NCBI GenBank assembly: GCA_024684455.1
Contig: JAIKWU010000037.1
Span: forward strand, 1-32,721
DNA from: Bacteroidaceae bacterium
Lineage (GTDB): Bacteria > Bacteroidota > Bacteroidia > Bacteroidales > Bacteroidaceae
DNA: 32,721 nt
Direction of reading: 5' to 3'
A program made the position numbers and the translations under genes. Under the pieces are notes generated by a model. It was not told the origin of the DNA. It saw nothing but the letters and a program-made list of their open reading frames with translations, and did not search any database. Each line of letters starts with the position of its first letter. Position 1 is the first letter of the stretch. Below are positions 14,480 to 22,795 of the stretch, piece after piece.

Positions 14480-16899
14480 GAAGCGAACAACTGTTGGAAG
14501 ATTTGTTGAGCAACGCGCTGAGCGAAAGCGTGCAGGTGGTGGCAAAGTTCGACCGTGCCGAAATGGAAATGGCTGACACGGACATCGAGGAGAAGGAAAT
14601 ACCCGTCCTGCCCCTGCGCAACATGATGCTGTTCCCACAGACCCTGCTGCCGGTCAACGTGAGCCGCGAATCGGCTCAGGCCCTGCTGGCCGATGCGTCG
14701 AAACGGAAGTTGACCATTGCCGTATTTGGCCAGAAGCGCGAGGACGTGGAACATCCTTCGGAACGCGACCTCTACCGCACAGGGGTGCTGGGGCGTGTGG
14801 TGAAGATGCTGAAACTGCCCGATGGCAGCCAGACGGCATTCCTCCAAGGACTGAGCCGCGTGAAACTCGTGGAGGCACACGAGGGCGACCGCTACTTGAT
14901 GGGACATGTGGAGAAATACCCCGAAGTGGAACCGCAGCGGGGCGACCGCGAATTCCGTGCAACCATCGAGGCCTGCAAAGACTTGGCAGACAAGTTCATG
15001 CAGCGCGGCGACGGAATGCGCATCGAGTCGTCGTTCTCGCTGAACGACCTTCAGAGCCGCGTGTTCTTCGTCAATTTCCTCTGCGGCAGCCTGCCGATTT
15101 CAAACAAGGAGCATGTCATGCTGCTGGAGGAGTCGATGTTGGCCGAACGTGCGAAGAAACTGCTCACTATCCTCAACCGTGAATACCAGTTTGCACAGTT
15201 GAAGGCCAACATCCAGATGCAAACGCATGAGGATCTGAGCCGTGGCCAGCGCGAGTTTTTTCTTCGAAAGGAGATGGAGAACATCAAGGTAGAACTGGGC
15301 GAGAACGACGAGGAGGATACGAAGCGACTGCGCGACCGTGCCGCTAAGAAGAAGTGGAGCAAGGAGACGCAGGAACGTTTTGACAAGGAAGTGGCGAAAC
15401 TGGAGCATCAGAGCAGTCAGAGCCCTGAGTACAGCACCCAGTTGGATTACTTGAACACGCTGCTCGACCTGCCATGGGGTGAGATGACAAAAGACCGCAT
15501 CGACATTGCTGCGGCAGAACGCATCCTCAACCGCGACCACTATGGCATGGAGGAAGTGAAAGAACGCATCCTCGAGTATCTGGCCGTGTTGAAGATGCGC
15601 GGCGACCTGAAGAGCCCCATCATCTGTCTGTACGGTCCTCCAGGAGTGGGTAAGACGTCGCTCGGACGCAGCATCGCCTCGGCCATGAAGCGGAAGTATG
15701 TCCGTGTGAGCCTCGGCGGCGTACAGGACGAGGCTGAGATTCGAGGCCATCGCCGCACCTACATTGGTGCCATGCCTGGACGCATCATCAAGGGACTGCT
15801 GACCGCAGGTTCGTCCAACCCCGTCTTCATCCTCGACGAGATAGACAAAGTGGGTACGAACCCTGTACACGGCGACCCTGCATCGGCTCTGCTCGAAGTG
15901 CTCGACCCCGAGCAGAACAAGGCGTTCCACGACAACTACGTCGATATGGACTACGACGTCTCAAACGTCATGTTCATCGCTACGGCCAACAATATCAGCA
16001 CCATCCCAGCCCCACTGCTCGACCGCATGGAACTCATCGAGGTAAGCGGCTATCTGACCGAGGAGAAACTGGAGATTGCCAAGCGCCACCTCGTGCCGAA
16101 ACAACTGGAAAACGTCGGCATGAAGCGCACGGATGTGAAGTTCTCAAAGGCCGCCCTTGAAAAAATCATCGAGGACTATACCCGTGAGAGCGGCGTGCGC
16201 GAACTGGACAAGAAAATCAACAAGGTGCTGCGCAAGATAGCACTGCGCGAAACGAGAGAAGAAAAGCAGGAAGCGCCGAAATCGCTCCAGCCCCAAGACA
16301 TCAAGGAACTGTTGGGAACCGAACAGTTCTCTCGTGAGAAATACGAGGACAACGACAGCATTGGTGTGGTGACTGGACTTGCCTGGACAGCCGTGGGCGG
16401 CGAAATCCTCTTTGTCGAGACCTCACTGAGCAAAGGCAAGGGCAGCAAACTCACGCTGACGGGAAACCTGGGCGACGTAATGAAGGAATCGGCAATGCTG
16501 GCGATGGAATACGTCAAGGCACATGCCGACGCCTTGAACATCCCCACTGAGACGTTCGAAGAGTGGAACGTCCACATCCATGTGCCCGAAGGAGCCGTGC
16601 CAAAAGACGGACCGTCGGCAGGCATCACGATTGCCACCTCCATCGCCTCGGCATTCACCCATCGGAAGGTGCGCAGCAAACTGGCCATGACAGGTGAAAT
16701 CACACTGCGCGGCAAGGTCATGCCCGTGGGTGGCATCAAGGAGAAGATTCTGGCCGCCAAACGTGCCGGCATCACCGACATCATCCTCTGCCGCGAGAAC
16801 GAGAAGAACATCAAGGACATCCCTGAGAAGTATGTCAAAGGATTGACCTTCCACTACGTCGAACGTGTGGAGGAAGTCCTGAAGTTTGCACTACTATAA
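14476..16899 (+). CDS. lon: ATP-dependent protease Lon
   Basis: An 807-residue cytoplasmic AAA+ serine protease that degrades damaged and regulatory proteins. The N-terminal LON substrate-binding domain begins at about residue 40 ([21 protein letters not shown]). A helical linker follows (about 240-340), then the ATPase with Walker A GPPGVGKT (387-394) and Walker B region [10 protein letters not shown], and the C-terminal protease with catalytic Ser714 in PKDGPSAG and Lys757 in GGIKEK. The S-to-K distance of 43 residues equals that of E. coli Lon. Length is typical. It is preceded by a good promoter, a 12-codon upstream frame and the 22-bp palindrome array. The E. coli and Bacillus enzymes are heat-shock controlled; whether the array does this here is unknown. 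Followed after 182 bp by tgt. Confidence 0.97.
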   Translation: MRSEQLLEDLLSNALSESVQVVAKFDRAEMEMADTDIEEKEIPVLPLRNMMLFPQTLLPVNVSRESAQALLADASKRKLTIAVFGQKREDVEHPSERDLYRTGVLGRVVKMLKLPDGSQTAFLQGLSRVKLVEAHEGDRYLMGHVEKYPEVEPQRGDREFRATIEACKDLADKFMQRGDGMRIESSFSLNDLQSRVFFVNFLCGSLPISNKEHVMLLEESMLAERAKKLLTILNREYQFAQLKANIQMQTHEDLSRGQREFFLRKEMENIKVELGENDEEDTKRLRDRAAKKKWSKETQERFDKEVAKLEHQSSQSPEYSTQLDYLNTLLDLPWGEMTKDRIDIAAAERILNRDHYGMEEVKERILEYLAVLKMRGDLKSPIICLYGPPGVGKTSLGRSIASAMKRKYVRVSLGGVQDEAEIRGHRRTYIGAMPGRIIKGLLTAGSSNPVFILDEIDKVGTNPVHGDPASALLEVLDPEQNKAFHDNYVDMDYDVSNVMFIATANNISTIPAPLLDRMELIEVSGYLTEEKLEIAKRHLVPKQLENVGMKRTDVKFSKAALEKIIEDYTRESGVRELDKKINKVLRKIALRETREEKQEAPKSLQPQDIKELLGTEQFSREKYEDNDSIGVVTGLAWTAVGGEILFVETSLSKGKGSKLTLTGNLGDVMKESAMLAMEYVKAHADALNIPTETFEEWNVHIHVPEGAVPKDGPSAGITIATSIASAFTHRKVRSKLAMTGEITLRGKVMPVGGIKEKILAAKRAGITDIILCRENEKNIKDIPEKYVKGLTFHYVERVEEVLKFALL

Positions 16900-16914
16900 C
16901 GAAATCCATTTAAG

Positions 16915-17072
16915 ACTACGAATTTCACATATTACACGAATGAATGGGCCATGACATGTTCACACGTCAATCCTCGTCAATCTCATAAAAAATATTTTTG
17001 AAGATTGACGTCAAGATTTCTGCAGATTGACGTGTAAAAAATAACAATTCGTTTAATTCGTTTAATTCGTAG
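16915..17072. repeat. Nested inverted repeats between lon and tgt
   Basis: Outermost arms CTACGAATT (16915-16923) and AATTCGTAG (17064-17072) bracket two inner pairs: ACACGTCAATC (16962-16972) with GATTGACGTGT (17025-17035), and CGTCAATCT (16975-16983) with AGATTGACG (17002-17010). The region fills the gap after lon. No T-run follows the inner stem on the plus strand, so it is not a standard terminator; it may be a mobile or decayed repeat or an mRNA stabilising structure. Confidence 0.6.
17045..17071 (+). repeat. Tandem TTAATTCGT repeat before tgt
   Basis: Three near-perfect tandem copies of a 9-bp unit (AATTCGTTT) end 10 bp before the tgt ATG. Similar short tandems precede the helicase and coaX starts. 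Confidence 0.7.
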
Positions 17073-17081
17073 TGAAAAAAA

Positions 17082-18212
17082 ATGACATTCGAAGTACAAC
17101 ATAACGACCCTAAGTCGAATGCACGTGCCGGTCTGATTCAGACGGGACACGGCCCCATCGAAACGCCTATCTTCATGCCTGTGGGAACACTCGGCAGCGT
17201 GAAGGCAGTGCATCTGCATGAACTCAAGGACGACATCAAAGCGCAGATCATCCTCGGCAACACCTACCACCTCTACCTGCGCCCTGGCATCGAAGTCATC
17301 GAGGCAGCAGGCGGCCTGCACAAGTTCAACGGTTTCGACCGTCCCGTGCTTACCGACAGCGGCGGCTTTCAAGTGTTTTCGCTGGCAGGCATTCGCAAGT
17401 TGAAAGAGGAAGGCGCAGAGTTTCGCAGCCACATAGACGGCTCGCGTCACATGTTCACTCCAGAACGTGTCATGGACATCGAGCGCAGCATCGGTGCCGA
17501 CATCATGATGGCGTTTGATGAGTGCCCTCCTGGTACGGCCGAGTATGACTACGCCAAGAAGTCGCTCGACCTGACTGAGAAGTGGCTCGACCGCTGCATC
17601 ACCCGTTTCAATGAGACAGAGCCGAAATATGGTTACGAACAGAGCCTCTTCCCCATCGTTCAGGGATGCACCTACAAGGATTTGCGAGTGCGTGCTGCCG
17701 AGAACGTGGCATCGAAAGGCATGGACGGCAATGCCATCGGAGGCCTGGCTGTAGGCGAGCCCACTGAAGTGATGTACGAGATGATTGAAGTCGTCAATGC
17801 CATTCTTCCGAAAGACAAGCCACGCTACCTGATGGGAGTGGGCACACCTCAGAACATTCTCGAAGGCATCGAACGCGGCGTCGATATGTTCGACTGTGTG
17901 ATGCCTACCCGAAACGGCCGCAATGCCATGCTCTTCACTTGGCACGGCACCATCAACCTGCGCAACAAGAAGTGGGAGGCCGACTTCACCCCACTCGACC
18001 CCGAAGGCATATCGTATGTCGATACGGCCTACACACGCGCATACGTACATCATTTATTTAAGGCACAAGAACTGCTGGCCCTCCAGATTGCCTCCATCCA
18101 CAACCTCGCCTTCTATCTCGAACTTGTGAGAAAGGCTCGCCAGCACATCATTGCAGGTGACTTTACAACGTGGAAAGCCAGTATCATTGACGAACTGGGA
18201 AGAAGACTATGA
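17082..18212 (+). CDS. tgt: tRNA-guanine transglycosylase
   Basis: A 376-residue cytoplasmic TIM-barrel enzyme. It swaps guanine-34 of tRNAs with GUN anticodons for preQ1 on the way to queuosine. Visible: the catalytic Asp92 in VLTDSGGFQVFS, the substrate-binding DECPPG (146-151), VQGCTYKDLR and GGLAVGEP (220-227), and the nucleophile Asp271 in DMFDCVMPTRNGR. At the usual structural zinc site (CxCxxC...H) the sequence reads PLDPEGISYVDTAYTRAYVHHL, so the three cysteines are replaced by Gly309, Ser311 and Asp314 while the histidine is kept. I recall the same change in other Bacteroidetes TGTs, so it is likely a lineage trait and not damage. The next gene starts in an ATGA overlap with the tgt stop, implying coupling. 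Confidence 0.95.
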   Translation: MTFEVQHNDPKSNARAGLIQTGHGPIETPIFMPVGTLGSVKAVHLHELKDDIKAQIILGNTYHLYLRPGIEVIEAAGGLHKFNGFDRPVLTDSGGFQVFSLAGIRKLKEEGAEFRSHIDGSRHMFTPERVMDIERSIGADIMMAFDECPPGTAEYDYAKKSLDLTEKWLDRCITRFNETEPKYGYEQSLFPIVQGCTYKDLRVRAAENVASKGMDGNAIGGLAVGEPTEVMYEMIEVVNAILPKDKPRYLMGVGTPQNILEGIERGVDMFDCVMPTRNGRNAMLFTWHGTINLRNKKWEADFTPLDPEGISYVDTAYTRAYVHHLFKAQELLALQIASIHNLAFYLELVRKARQHIIAGDFTTWKASIIDELGRRL

Positions 18213-19408
18213 GATTGATTGACAGAGTAATGCGTAAAGTCTTCGGACAGCGTGCACAAGCCATCCATGCAAAACTCCGTAAGTGGGACGACGCGATAGA
18301 GTGGCTTAAGGCGCATTCGCCCGTGTCGCGCCTCGACCGCTACCTCATCGGGAAGTTCCTCGGCACATACTTCTTTTCCATCATCCTCATCATCTCCATC
18401 GCCGTGGTGTTCGACATCAACGAGAACATTGACAAGTTCCTCACTCGAAACGCCACACTGAAGGAGATATTCTTCGACTACTATCTCAACTTCATCCCCT
18501 ACTACTCCAACCTCTTCAGCCAGTTGTTTGTCTTCATCAGCGTCATCTTCTTCACAACGAAACTGGCTGAGAACTCCGAAATCATCGCCATGATGTCAAC
18601 GGGCGTCAGTTTCAACCGCCTGTTACGTCCCTACCTGATTTCGGCAGCACTGCTGACGGTGATGACCTACATGCTCAGTGCCTACGTCATTCCGCGAGGC
18701 AACGTCAAGCGTGTGAAGTTTGAGAACACCTACAAACGGCGAAACGTCCCCAACTACGCTGCCAACGTCCAACTGGAAGTCGATACGGGTGTCATTGCTT
18801 ACATCAGCCGTTATGAAAACCCCTTCAAGACAGGCTACGACTTCACTCTCGACAAGTTTGTCGATAAGAAACTTGTCAGCCATCTGCAAGCCATGTCGGT
18901 ACAGTATGACTCCCTCTCCGAAGAGCCCTACCACTGGATTATCAACAACTACCAAATACGTGACCTGCAAGGCCGTCGCGAAGTGCTGACCAAAGGCACA
19001 CGCATCGACTCCATCATTAAGATGGAGCCGCAGGACTTCCTCATTACAAAAGGTCAGCAGGAGACGCTCACCACGCCCGAACTCTCCACATACATCGAGC
19101 GGCAGAAGCAGCGTGGATTTGCCAACATCAAGGAGTTTGAGGTCGAATACTGGAAGCGTGGTGCATCAGCCTTTGCCACCTTCATCCTTACCATCATCGG
19201 CGTATCGATTTCGGCACGAAAACGCAAGAACGGCATGGGCATCGCCCTAGGAACGGGCCTCGGCCTCATCCTCGCATACATTATGTTCCAGACCGTATCC
19301 TCGACCTTTGCCATCAATGCCAACATGCATCCCGCCCTGGCCGCATGGATGCCGAACATTGTTTATGCCTTCATTGCCTACATTTTCTACAAGAAGGCAC
19401 CGAGATAA
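18209..19408 (+). CDS. LptF/LptG (YjgP/YjgQ) family permease
   Basis: A 399-residue inner-membrane protein. LptF and LptG form the membrane part of the ABC machine (with LptB) that pulls lipopolysaccharide out of the inner membrane and hands it to LptC. The layout fits: a first helix at about 50-72 (FLGTYFFSIILIISIAVVFDINEN), two more up to about residue 165 (YYSNLFSQLFVFISVIFFTTKLAENSEIIAMMSTGVSF is the family signature), a periplasmic jellyroll of about 120 residues, and three C-terminal helices (about 313-395). The N-terminus carries about 40 extra, basic residues before the first helix; a later start is possible, but the ATGA overlap with tgt favours the one given. Whether it is LptF or LptG cannot be decided. 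LptC is four genes downstream. Confidence 0.87.
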   Translation: MRLIDRVMRKVFGQRAQAIHAKLRKWDDAIEWLKAHSPVSRLDRYLIGKFLGTYFFSIILIISIAVVFDINENIDKFLTRNATLKEIFFDYYLNFIPYYSNLFSQLFVFISVIFFTTKLAENSEIIAMMSTGVSFNRLLRPYLISAALLTVMTYMLSAYVIPRGNVKRVKFENTYKRRNVPNYAANVQLEVDTGVIAYISRYENPFKTGYDFTLDKFVDKKLVSHLQAMSVQYDSLSEEPYHWIINNYQIRDLQGRREVLTKGTRIDSIIKMEPQDFLITKGQQETLTTPELSTYIERQKQRGFANIKEFEVEYWKRGASAFATFILTIIGVSISARKRKNGMGIALGTGLGLILAYIMFQTVSSTFAINANMHPALAAWMPNIVYAFIAYIFYKKAPR

Positions 19409-19428
19409 CGAAATAACGAGATAACGAA
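19405..19428 (+). repeat. Tandem 8-bp repeat before the helicase
   Basis: ATAACGAA, ATAACGAG, ATAACGAA follow one another without gaps, starting within the last codons of the permease gene and ending 22 bp before the helicase GTG start. Confidence 0.8.
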
Positions 19429-19450
19429 ATCAAAAAAAATCCATACCAAA

Positions 19451-20767
19451 GTGTACTTTGACGAATTACCTTTAGACGACACCGTGCTGGATGCCCTCGA
19501 TGCCATGCACTTCGAGGAATGCACTCCCATACAGGAACAAGCCATCCCGCCTCTGCTCAAGGGCCGCGATCTCATCGGCGTGGCTCAAACTGGCACAGGC
19601 AAAACGGCGGCCTACCTGCTGCCCGTGCTCAACGAACTGAACACAGGAGCCTATCCACAGGATGCCTGCAACTGTCTCATCATGGCTCCGACCCGCGAAC
19701 TGGCTCAGCAGATTGACCGCCAAGTCGAGGGTTTCGCATACTTCATGCCCTTCTCGAGCGTGGCTGTCTATGGAGGAAATGACGGAACACGCTATGAACA
19801 GGAACGCCGCGGACTCACACTCGGTGCCGACATCATCATCGCCACGCCAGGACGCCTCATCAGCCATCTGACCACTGGCAAGATAGACTTCTCACAAGTC
19901 TCGTTCTTCATCCTCGACGAAGCCGACCGTATGCTCGACATGGGCTTCTACGACGACATCATGAAGATAGCCAGTTACCTGCCCAAAGAGCGGCAGACCA
20001 TTATGTTCTCAGCCACTATGCCCGACGACATTCAGAAATTGGCGCACAATATCCTCAACAACCCTGTCGAAGTAAAGATTGCCGTGTCGAAGCCAGCCGA
20101 GAAGATTCGGCAGATTGCCTACATCTGCTACGACGGCATGAAGGACAACATCGTTCGCAGTGTCGTGGAGCACTGCCCCTTCGACGAAGGAAACAGTGTT
20201 GACCGCGTCATCATCTTCTGTGCCAAGAAAACAAAGGTGAGAGAGTTAGGACGCACATTTCGCATGAAGGGACTGAGCGTCGGGGCCATGCACAGCGACC
20301 TCAGCCAACAGGAACGCGACACCATCATGCGTGACTTCCGCAACGGCCACATCAATATCCTCATCGCCACCGACATCGTGAGCCGAGGCATCGACATCGA
20401 TGACATCCAGATGGTCATCAACTACGACACGCCCCGCGACCCCGAGGACTACGTCCACCGCATCGGACGCACGGCACGTGCCAACCGCGACGGCATGGCA
20501 GTCACACTCGTCACCCCTCACGACTACCCCAGCCTCGTGAAGATTGAGAAACTCATCGAACGTGAAATCGACAAGCCTGACCTGCCCGAAGGGTGTGGCG
20601 AGAAACCTGACGTCAGCAAATCCACAAATCGTAAATCCACCCATCGTAAATTTCATGGCTCATCTGACCATCGACATCGGAAACACAGCCACAAAGGCAA
20701 CGATTCACGCCGTCAAGGAGGCAGGAAGCCTCATGGCAACGGCTCCACTCCGTCACCAAAGGGTTGA
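19451..20767 (+). CDS. DEAD-box ATP-dependent RNA helicase (RhlE-like)
   Basis: A 438-residue cytoplasmic RNA helicase. All core motifs are present: the Q motif FEECTPIQEQAIP (21-33), Walker A AQTGTGKT (45-52), PTRELAQQ (80-87), DEAD (156-159), SAT (187-189), and late motifs SRGIDIDD and HRIGRTARA. Such proteins unwind structured RNA during ribosome assembly or mRNA decay. The start is GTG at 19451, directly before the usual first residues (YFDELPLD); no ATG is available. The C-terminal tail after about residue 385 is rich in Lys, Arg, His and Gly, typical of RNA-binding tails in this family. Residues 390-399 (KSTNRKSTHR) come from a 15-bp tandem repeat, and residues 402-438 are encoded by DNA that also encodes the CoaX N-terminus in another frame. 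Confidence 0.94.
   Translation: MYFDELPLDDTVLDALDAMHFEECTPIQEQAIPPLLKGRDLIGVAQTGTGKTAAYLLPVLNELNTGAYPQDACNCLIMAPTRELAQQIDRQVEGFAYFMPFSSVAVYGGNDGTRYEQERRGLTLGADIIIATPGRLISHLTTGKIDFSQVSFFILDEADRMLDMGFYDDIMKIASYLPKERQTIMFSATMPDDIQKLAHNILNNPVEVKIAVSKPAEKIRQIAYICYDGMKDNIVRSVVEHCPFDEGNSVDRVIIFCAKKTKVRELGRTFRMKGLSVGAMHSDLSQQERDTIMRDFRNGHINILIATDIVSRGIDIDDIQMVINYDTPRDPEDYVHRIGRTARANRDGMAVTLVTPHDYPSLVKIEKLIEREIDKPDLPEGCGEKPDVSKSTNRKSTHRKFHGSSDHRHRKHSHKGNDSRRQGGRKPHGNGSTPSPKG
20618..20647 (+). repeat. Two tandem 15-bp units before coaX
   Basis: AAATCCACAAATCGT and AAATCCACCCATCGT, differing at two positions, end 7 bp before the coaX ATG. They lie inside the helicase gene and encode KSTNR and KSTHR. 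Confidence 0.8.
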
Positions 20768-21437
20768 AGGACATGACCTGCACTGGCTCCGTGACTTTGT
20801 CAAAGACGACGAGGTCCGTGCCTGCATCGTCTCGTCCACCATTGATGTGAAACCTACGATGCAGCGGCAGATTGACAGTCTCGGCATTCCACATGTCATC
20901 CGACTCGACGCCGCGACGCCTATTCCCATTCACAACGGCTACGAGACACCCGAGACCCTTGGCCCCGACCGCCTTGCCGCTGCCATCGGTGCCTACTATG
21001 AAAGTCTCAACCGTGTGGGCGAACACCGTCCCGTCCTCGTTGTCGATGCAGGCACAGCCATCACCTATGACCTTGTCACTACCGACGGCCACTACCTCGG
21101 CGGCTACATCTCGCCAGGCATCCACCTCCGCTTCCTCGCCCTCCACGAGCACACTGCACACCTGCCACTGGTTGAACCCCTTCCCCTCGGGAGAGATGGA
21201 AGGGGGCCTGGCACCACTACCCATTCCGCCATCCTTCATGGAGTGCTCGACGGAGTACGACACGAAATCGAAGGCTTCATCTGTGAATTTTCACTAAAAT
21301 ACCCTAAACTTTTGGTATTTTTCACAGGAGGAGACATGGAAAATTTTTCAGAAAGCGTAAAAAGTCGTATTTTTGCAGACGAATTCCTCGTGTCCAAAGG
21401 ACTCGACCTCATATTGAAGTACAATTTACAAAAATGA
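20655..21437 (+). CDS. coaX: Type III pantothenate kinase
   Basis: A 260-residue cytoplasmic ASKHA-fold kinase that phosphorylates pantothenate, the first step of coenzyme A synthesis. Features: the phosphate loop DIGNTATKATIH (7-18), GPDRLAAAIGAYYE (103-116), and VLVVDAGTAITYDLV (127-141) with the catalytic Asp131; then GGYISPGIHLR (149-159) and FFTGGD near the end. The frame is open upstream of 20655, but I choose the ATG there because it begins the conserved MAHLTIDIGNT; the longer form adds a tail derived from the repeat. It overlaps the helicase gene by 113 bp in another frame. Residues 176-186 (PLPLGRDGRGP) appear to come from a CTCCC/GGGAGG-type repeat inserted in a surface loop. The stop overlaps the next gene's ATG (ATGA). 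Confidence 0.93.
   Translation: MAHLTIDIGNTATKATIHAVKEAGSLMATAPLRHQRVEGHDLHWLRDFVKDDEVRACIVSSTIDVKPTMQRQIDSLGIPHVIRLDAATPIPIHNGYETPETLGPDRLAAAIGAYYESLNRVGEHRPVLVVDAGTAITYDLVTTDGHYLGGYISPGIHLRFLALHEHTAHLPLVEPLPLGRDGRGPGTTTHSAILHGVLDGVRHEIEGFICEFSLKYPKLLVFFTGGDMENFSESVKSRIFADEFLVSKGLDLILKYNLQK
21177..21212 (+). repeat. CTCCC/GGGAGG-type repeat inside coaX
   Basis: CCCTTCCCCTCGGGAG, then GATGGAAGGGGG: a short palindrome followed by a G-rich arm, like the copies at 21469 and 22831. It encodes about 11 residues between two conserved CoaX blocks. Confidence 0.5.
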
Positions 21438-22765
21438 AACAAAGAATACTAATCGTGGTTCTATCCATACTCCCCTCGTTGGGAGGGATTGGAGGAAGTC
21501 TCCTTTTTGCCCAGAACGGTGTCAACTCACCCTATTCACGCTATGGCTTCGGCATGATGGCCGACCGTGCGATGGGCTTCAACAAAGCCATGGGCGGCGT
21601 GGCACAAGGATTCCGCGACGGACAGCAAATCAACGTCAGCAACCCCGCCTCCTACTCAGCCGTCGATTCACTCACAGCCCTATTCGACCTCGGACTCTCC
21701 GTCTTCAACGGCAACTACAAAATGGGCAATATGCAGCAAAATGCCAAAAACGCCAGTTTCGACTACTTCGCCTTCCAGTTCCGTCTGCGGCGTGGGTTAG
21801 GCGTCACCCTCGGTATCCTACCCTACACCAACATCAGTTATAAGTTCAACTCGGCCAGTAGCACTATCAGCGGCAGTGAGACCATCACTTCGACCAACAC
21901 CTTCACAGGCAGCGGCGGACTCCATCAAGTGTTCCTCGGAGCCGGTTGGCAGCCATTGCCCGGCCTCTCCGTCGGAGCCAACGTCTCCTACCTTTACGGC
22001 GACTACAACCACACTTCGGCCAACACATTCAGCGAAAGCAGTGCCTTCTCCATGCAGCGCTCTTACACAGCCGACATAGCGACCTATAAACTCGACTTCG
22101 GTATGCAACTCACTCTCCCGCTCTCAAAGCAGGACGACATCACCCTCGGAGCCACCTACGGACTGGGACACGACATCAAGAGCCAGGCTATCCGCACCAC
22201 TCAGACCCGCAATAGTTCGGCCGTTAACGCATCGGGCGACACCCTTAGCAACGCCTTTCAACTACCCCACTCCATCGATGTCGGCATTACCTGGCGACAT
22301 GCTCAGAAATGGCGCATTGGAGCCGACTTCACTCTCGAAAAATGGGCCAACGTGCGATTCCCCTCCGACATCAGCGGAACGTACACCAGTAGCAAGGGAC
22401 ACCTCAACGACCGCATGAAAATCTCGCTCGGCGGCGAATACACCCCCGATGCCTACGGACGAAAACTGCTCCAATACACCTCCTACCGCTTCGGCGGCTG
22501 GTACTCACAAACCTACGCCCGTACCAATGCCACGGACAAGCCCTACGAATTCGGCCTCACTGCTGGATTCTCCTTCCCCATCAAGAACCGTCATGTCTGG
22601 TACAACTCCCCACGGCTCAACATCGCCCTCCAGTGGGTACACAGCGAAATACCCTTCCTCAGTTCGCAGACAAACCAAAAAAACACCCTCACCGAAAACT
22701 ATCTCCGACTCTCCGTCGGCCTCACCTTCAGCGAACGCTGGTTCACCAAGTGGAGAGTGCAGTAA
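21434..22765 (+). CDS. Outer-membrane beta-barrel protein of unknown role
   Basis: A 443-residue exported protein. The signal peptide MKQRILIVVLSILPSLGGIGGSLLFAQ (1-27) ends in a typical AQ cleavage site. The mature start NGVNSPYSRYGFGMMADRAMGFNKAMGGVAQGFRDGQQINVSNPASYSAVDSLTALFDLGLS recalls the FadL/OmpP1 group, where an NPA segment precedes the barrel, and is common to a Bacteroidetes family usually annotated only as outer-membrane protein. The rest is alternating hydrophobic and polar strands with many aromatic girdle residues, ending LRLSVGLTFSERWFTKWRVQ. It may let hydrophobic or other solutes across the outer membrane, but no ligand can be named. Translationally coupled to coaX (ATGA) and followed after 30 bp by lptC. 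Residues 12-23 of the signal peptide come from a DNA repeat shared with lptC. Confidence 0.75.
   Translation: MKQRILIVVLSILPSLGGIGGSLLFAQNGVNSPYSRYGFGMMADRAMGFNKAMGGVAQGFRDGQQINVSNPASYSAVDSLTALFDLGLSVFNGNYKMGNMQQNAKNASFDYFAFQFRLRRGLGVTLGILPYTNISYKFNSASSTISGSETITSTNTFTGSGGLHQVFLGAGWQPLPGLSVGANVSYLYGDYNHTSANTFSESSAFSMQRSYTADIATYKLDFGMQLTLPLSKQDDITLGATYGLGHDIKSQAIRTTQTRNSSAVNASGDTLSNAFQLPHSIDVGITWRHAQKWRIGADFTLEKWANVRFPSDISGTYTSSKGHLNDRMKISLGGEYTPDAYGRKLLQYTSYRFGGWYSQTYARTNATDKPYEFGLTAGFSFPIKNRHVWYNSPRLNIALQWVHSEIPFLSSQTNQKNTLTENYLRLSVGLTFSERWFTKWRVQ
21469..21503 (+). repeat. CTCCC/GGGAGG repeat within a signal peptide (barrel protein)
   Basis: ACTCCCCTCGTTGGGAGGG followed by ATTGGAGGAAG. It begins 35 nt after the ATG and encodes ILPSLGGIGGSLL. 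It matches 22831-22864 over nearly its whole length. Confidence 0.8.
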
Positions 22766-22795
22766 ACCTCTCATCCACATAAGGGAAACAAGCCC

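Noticed and set aside
16983..18053. A 356-codon minus-strand open frame opposite tgt
   Set aside because: It lies antisense to a clear tgt gene, has no domain or start signal, and long antisense frames are common opposite these genes.
20544..20654. Longer coaX reading frame starting at 20544
   Set aside because: The extra 37 codons come from helicase coding sequence and the 15-bp tandem repeat; the conserved protein begins at 20655.
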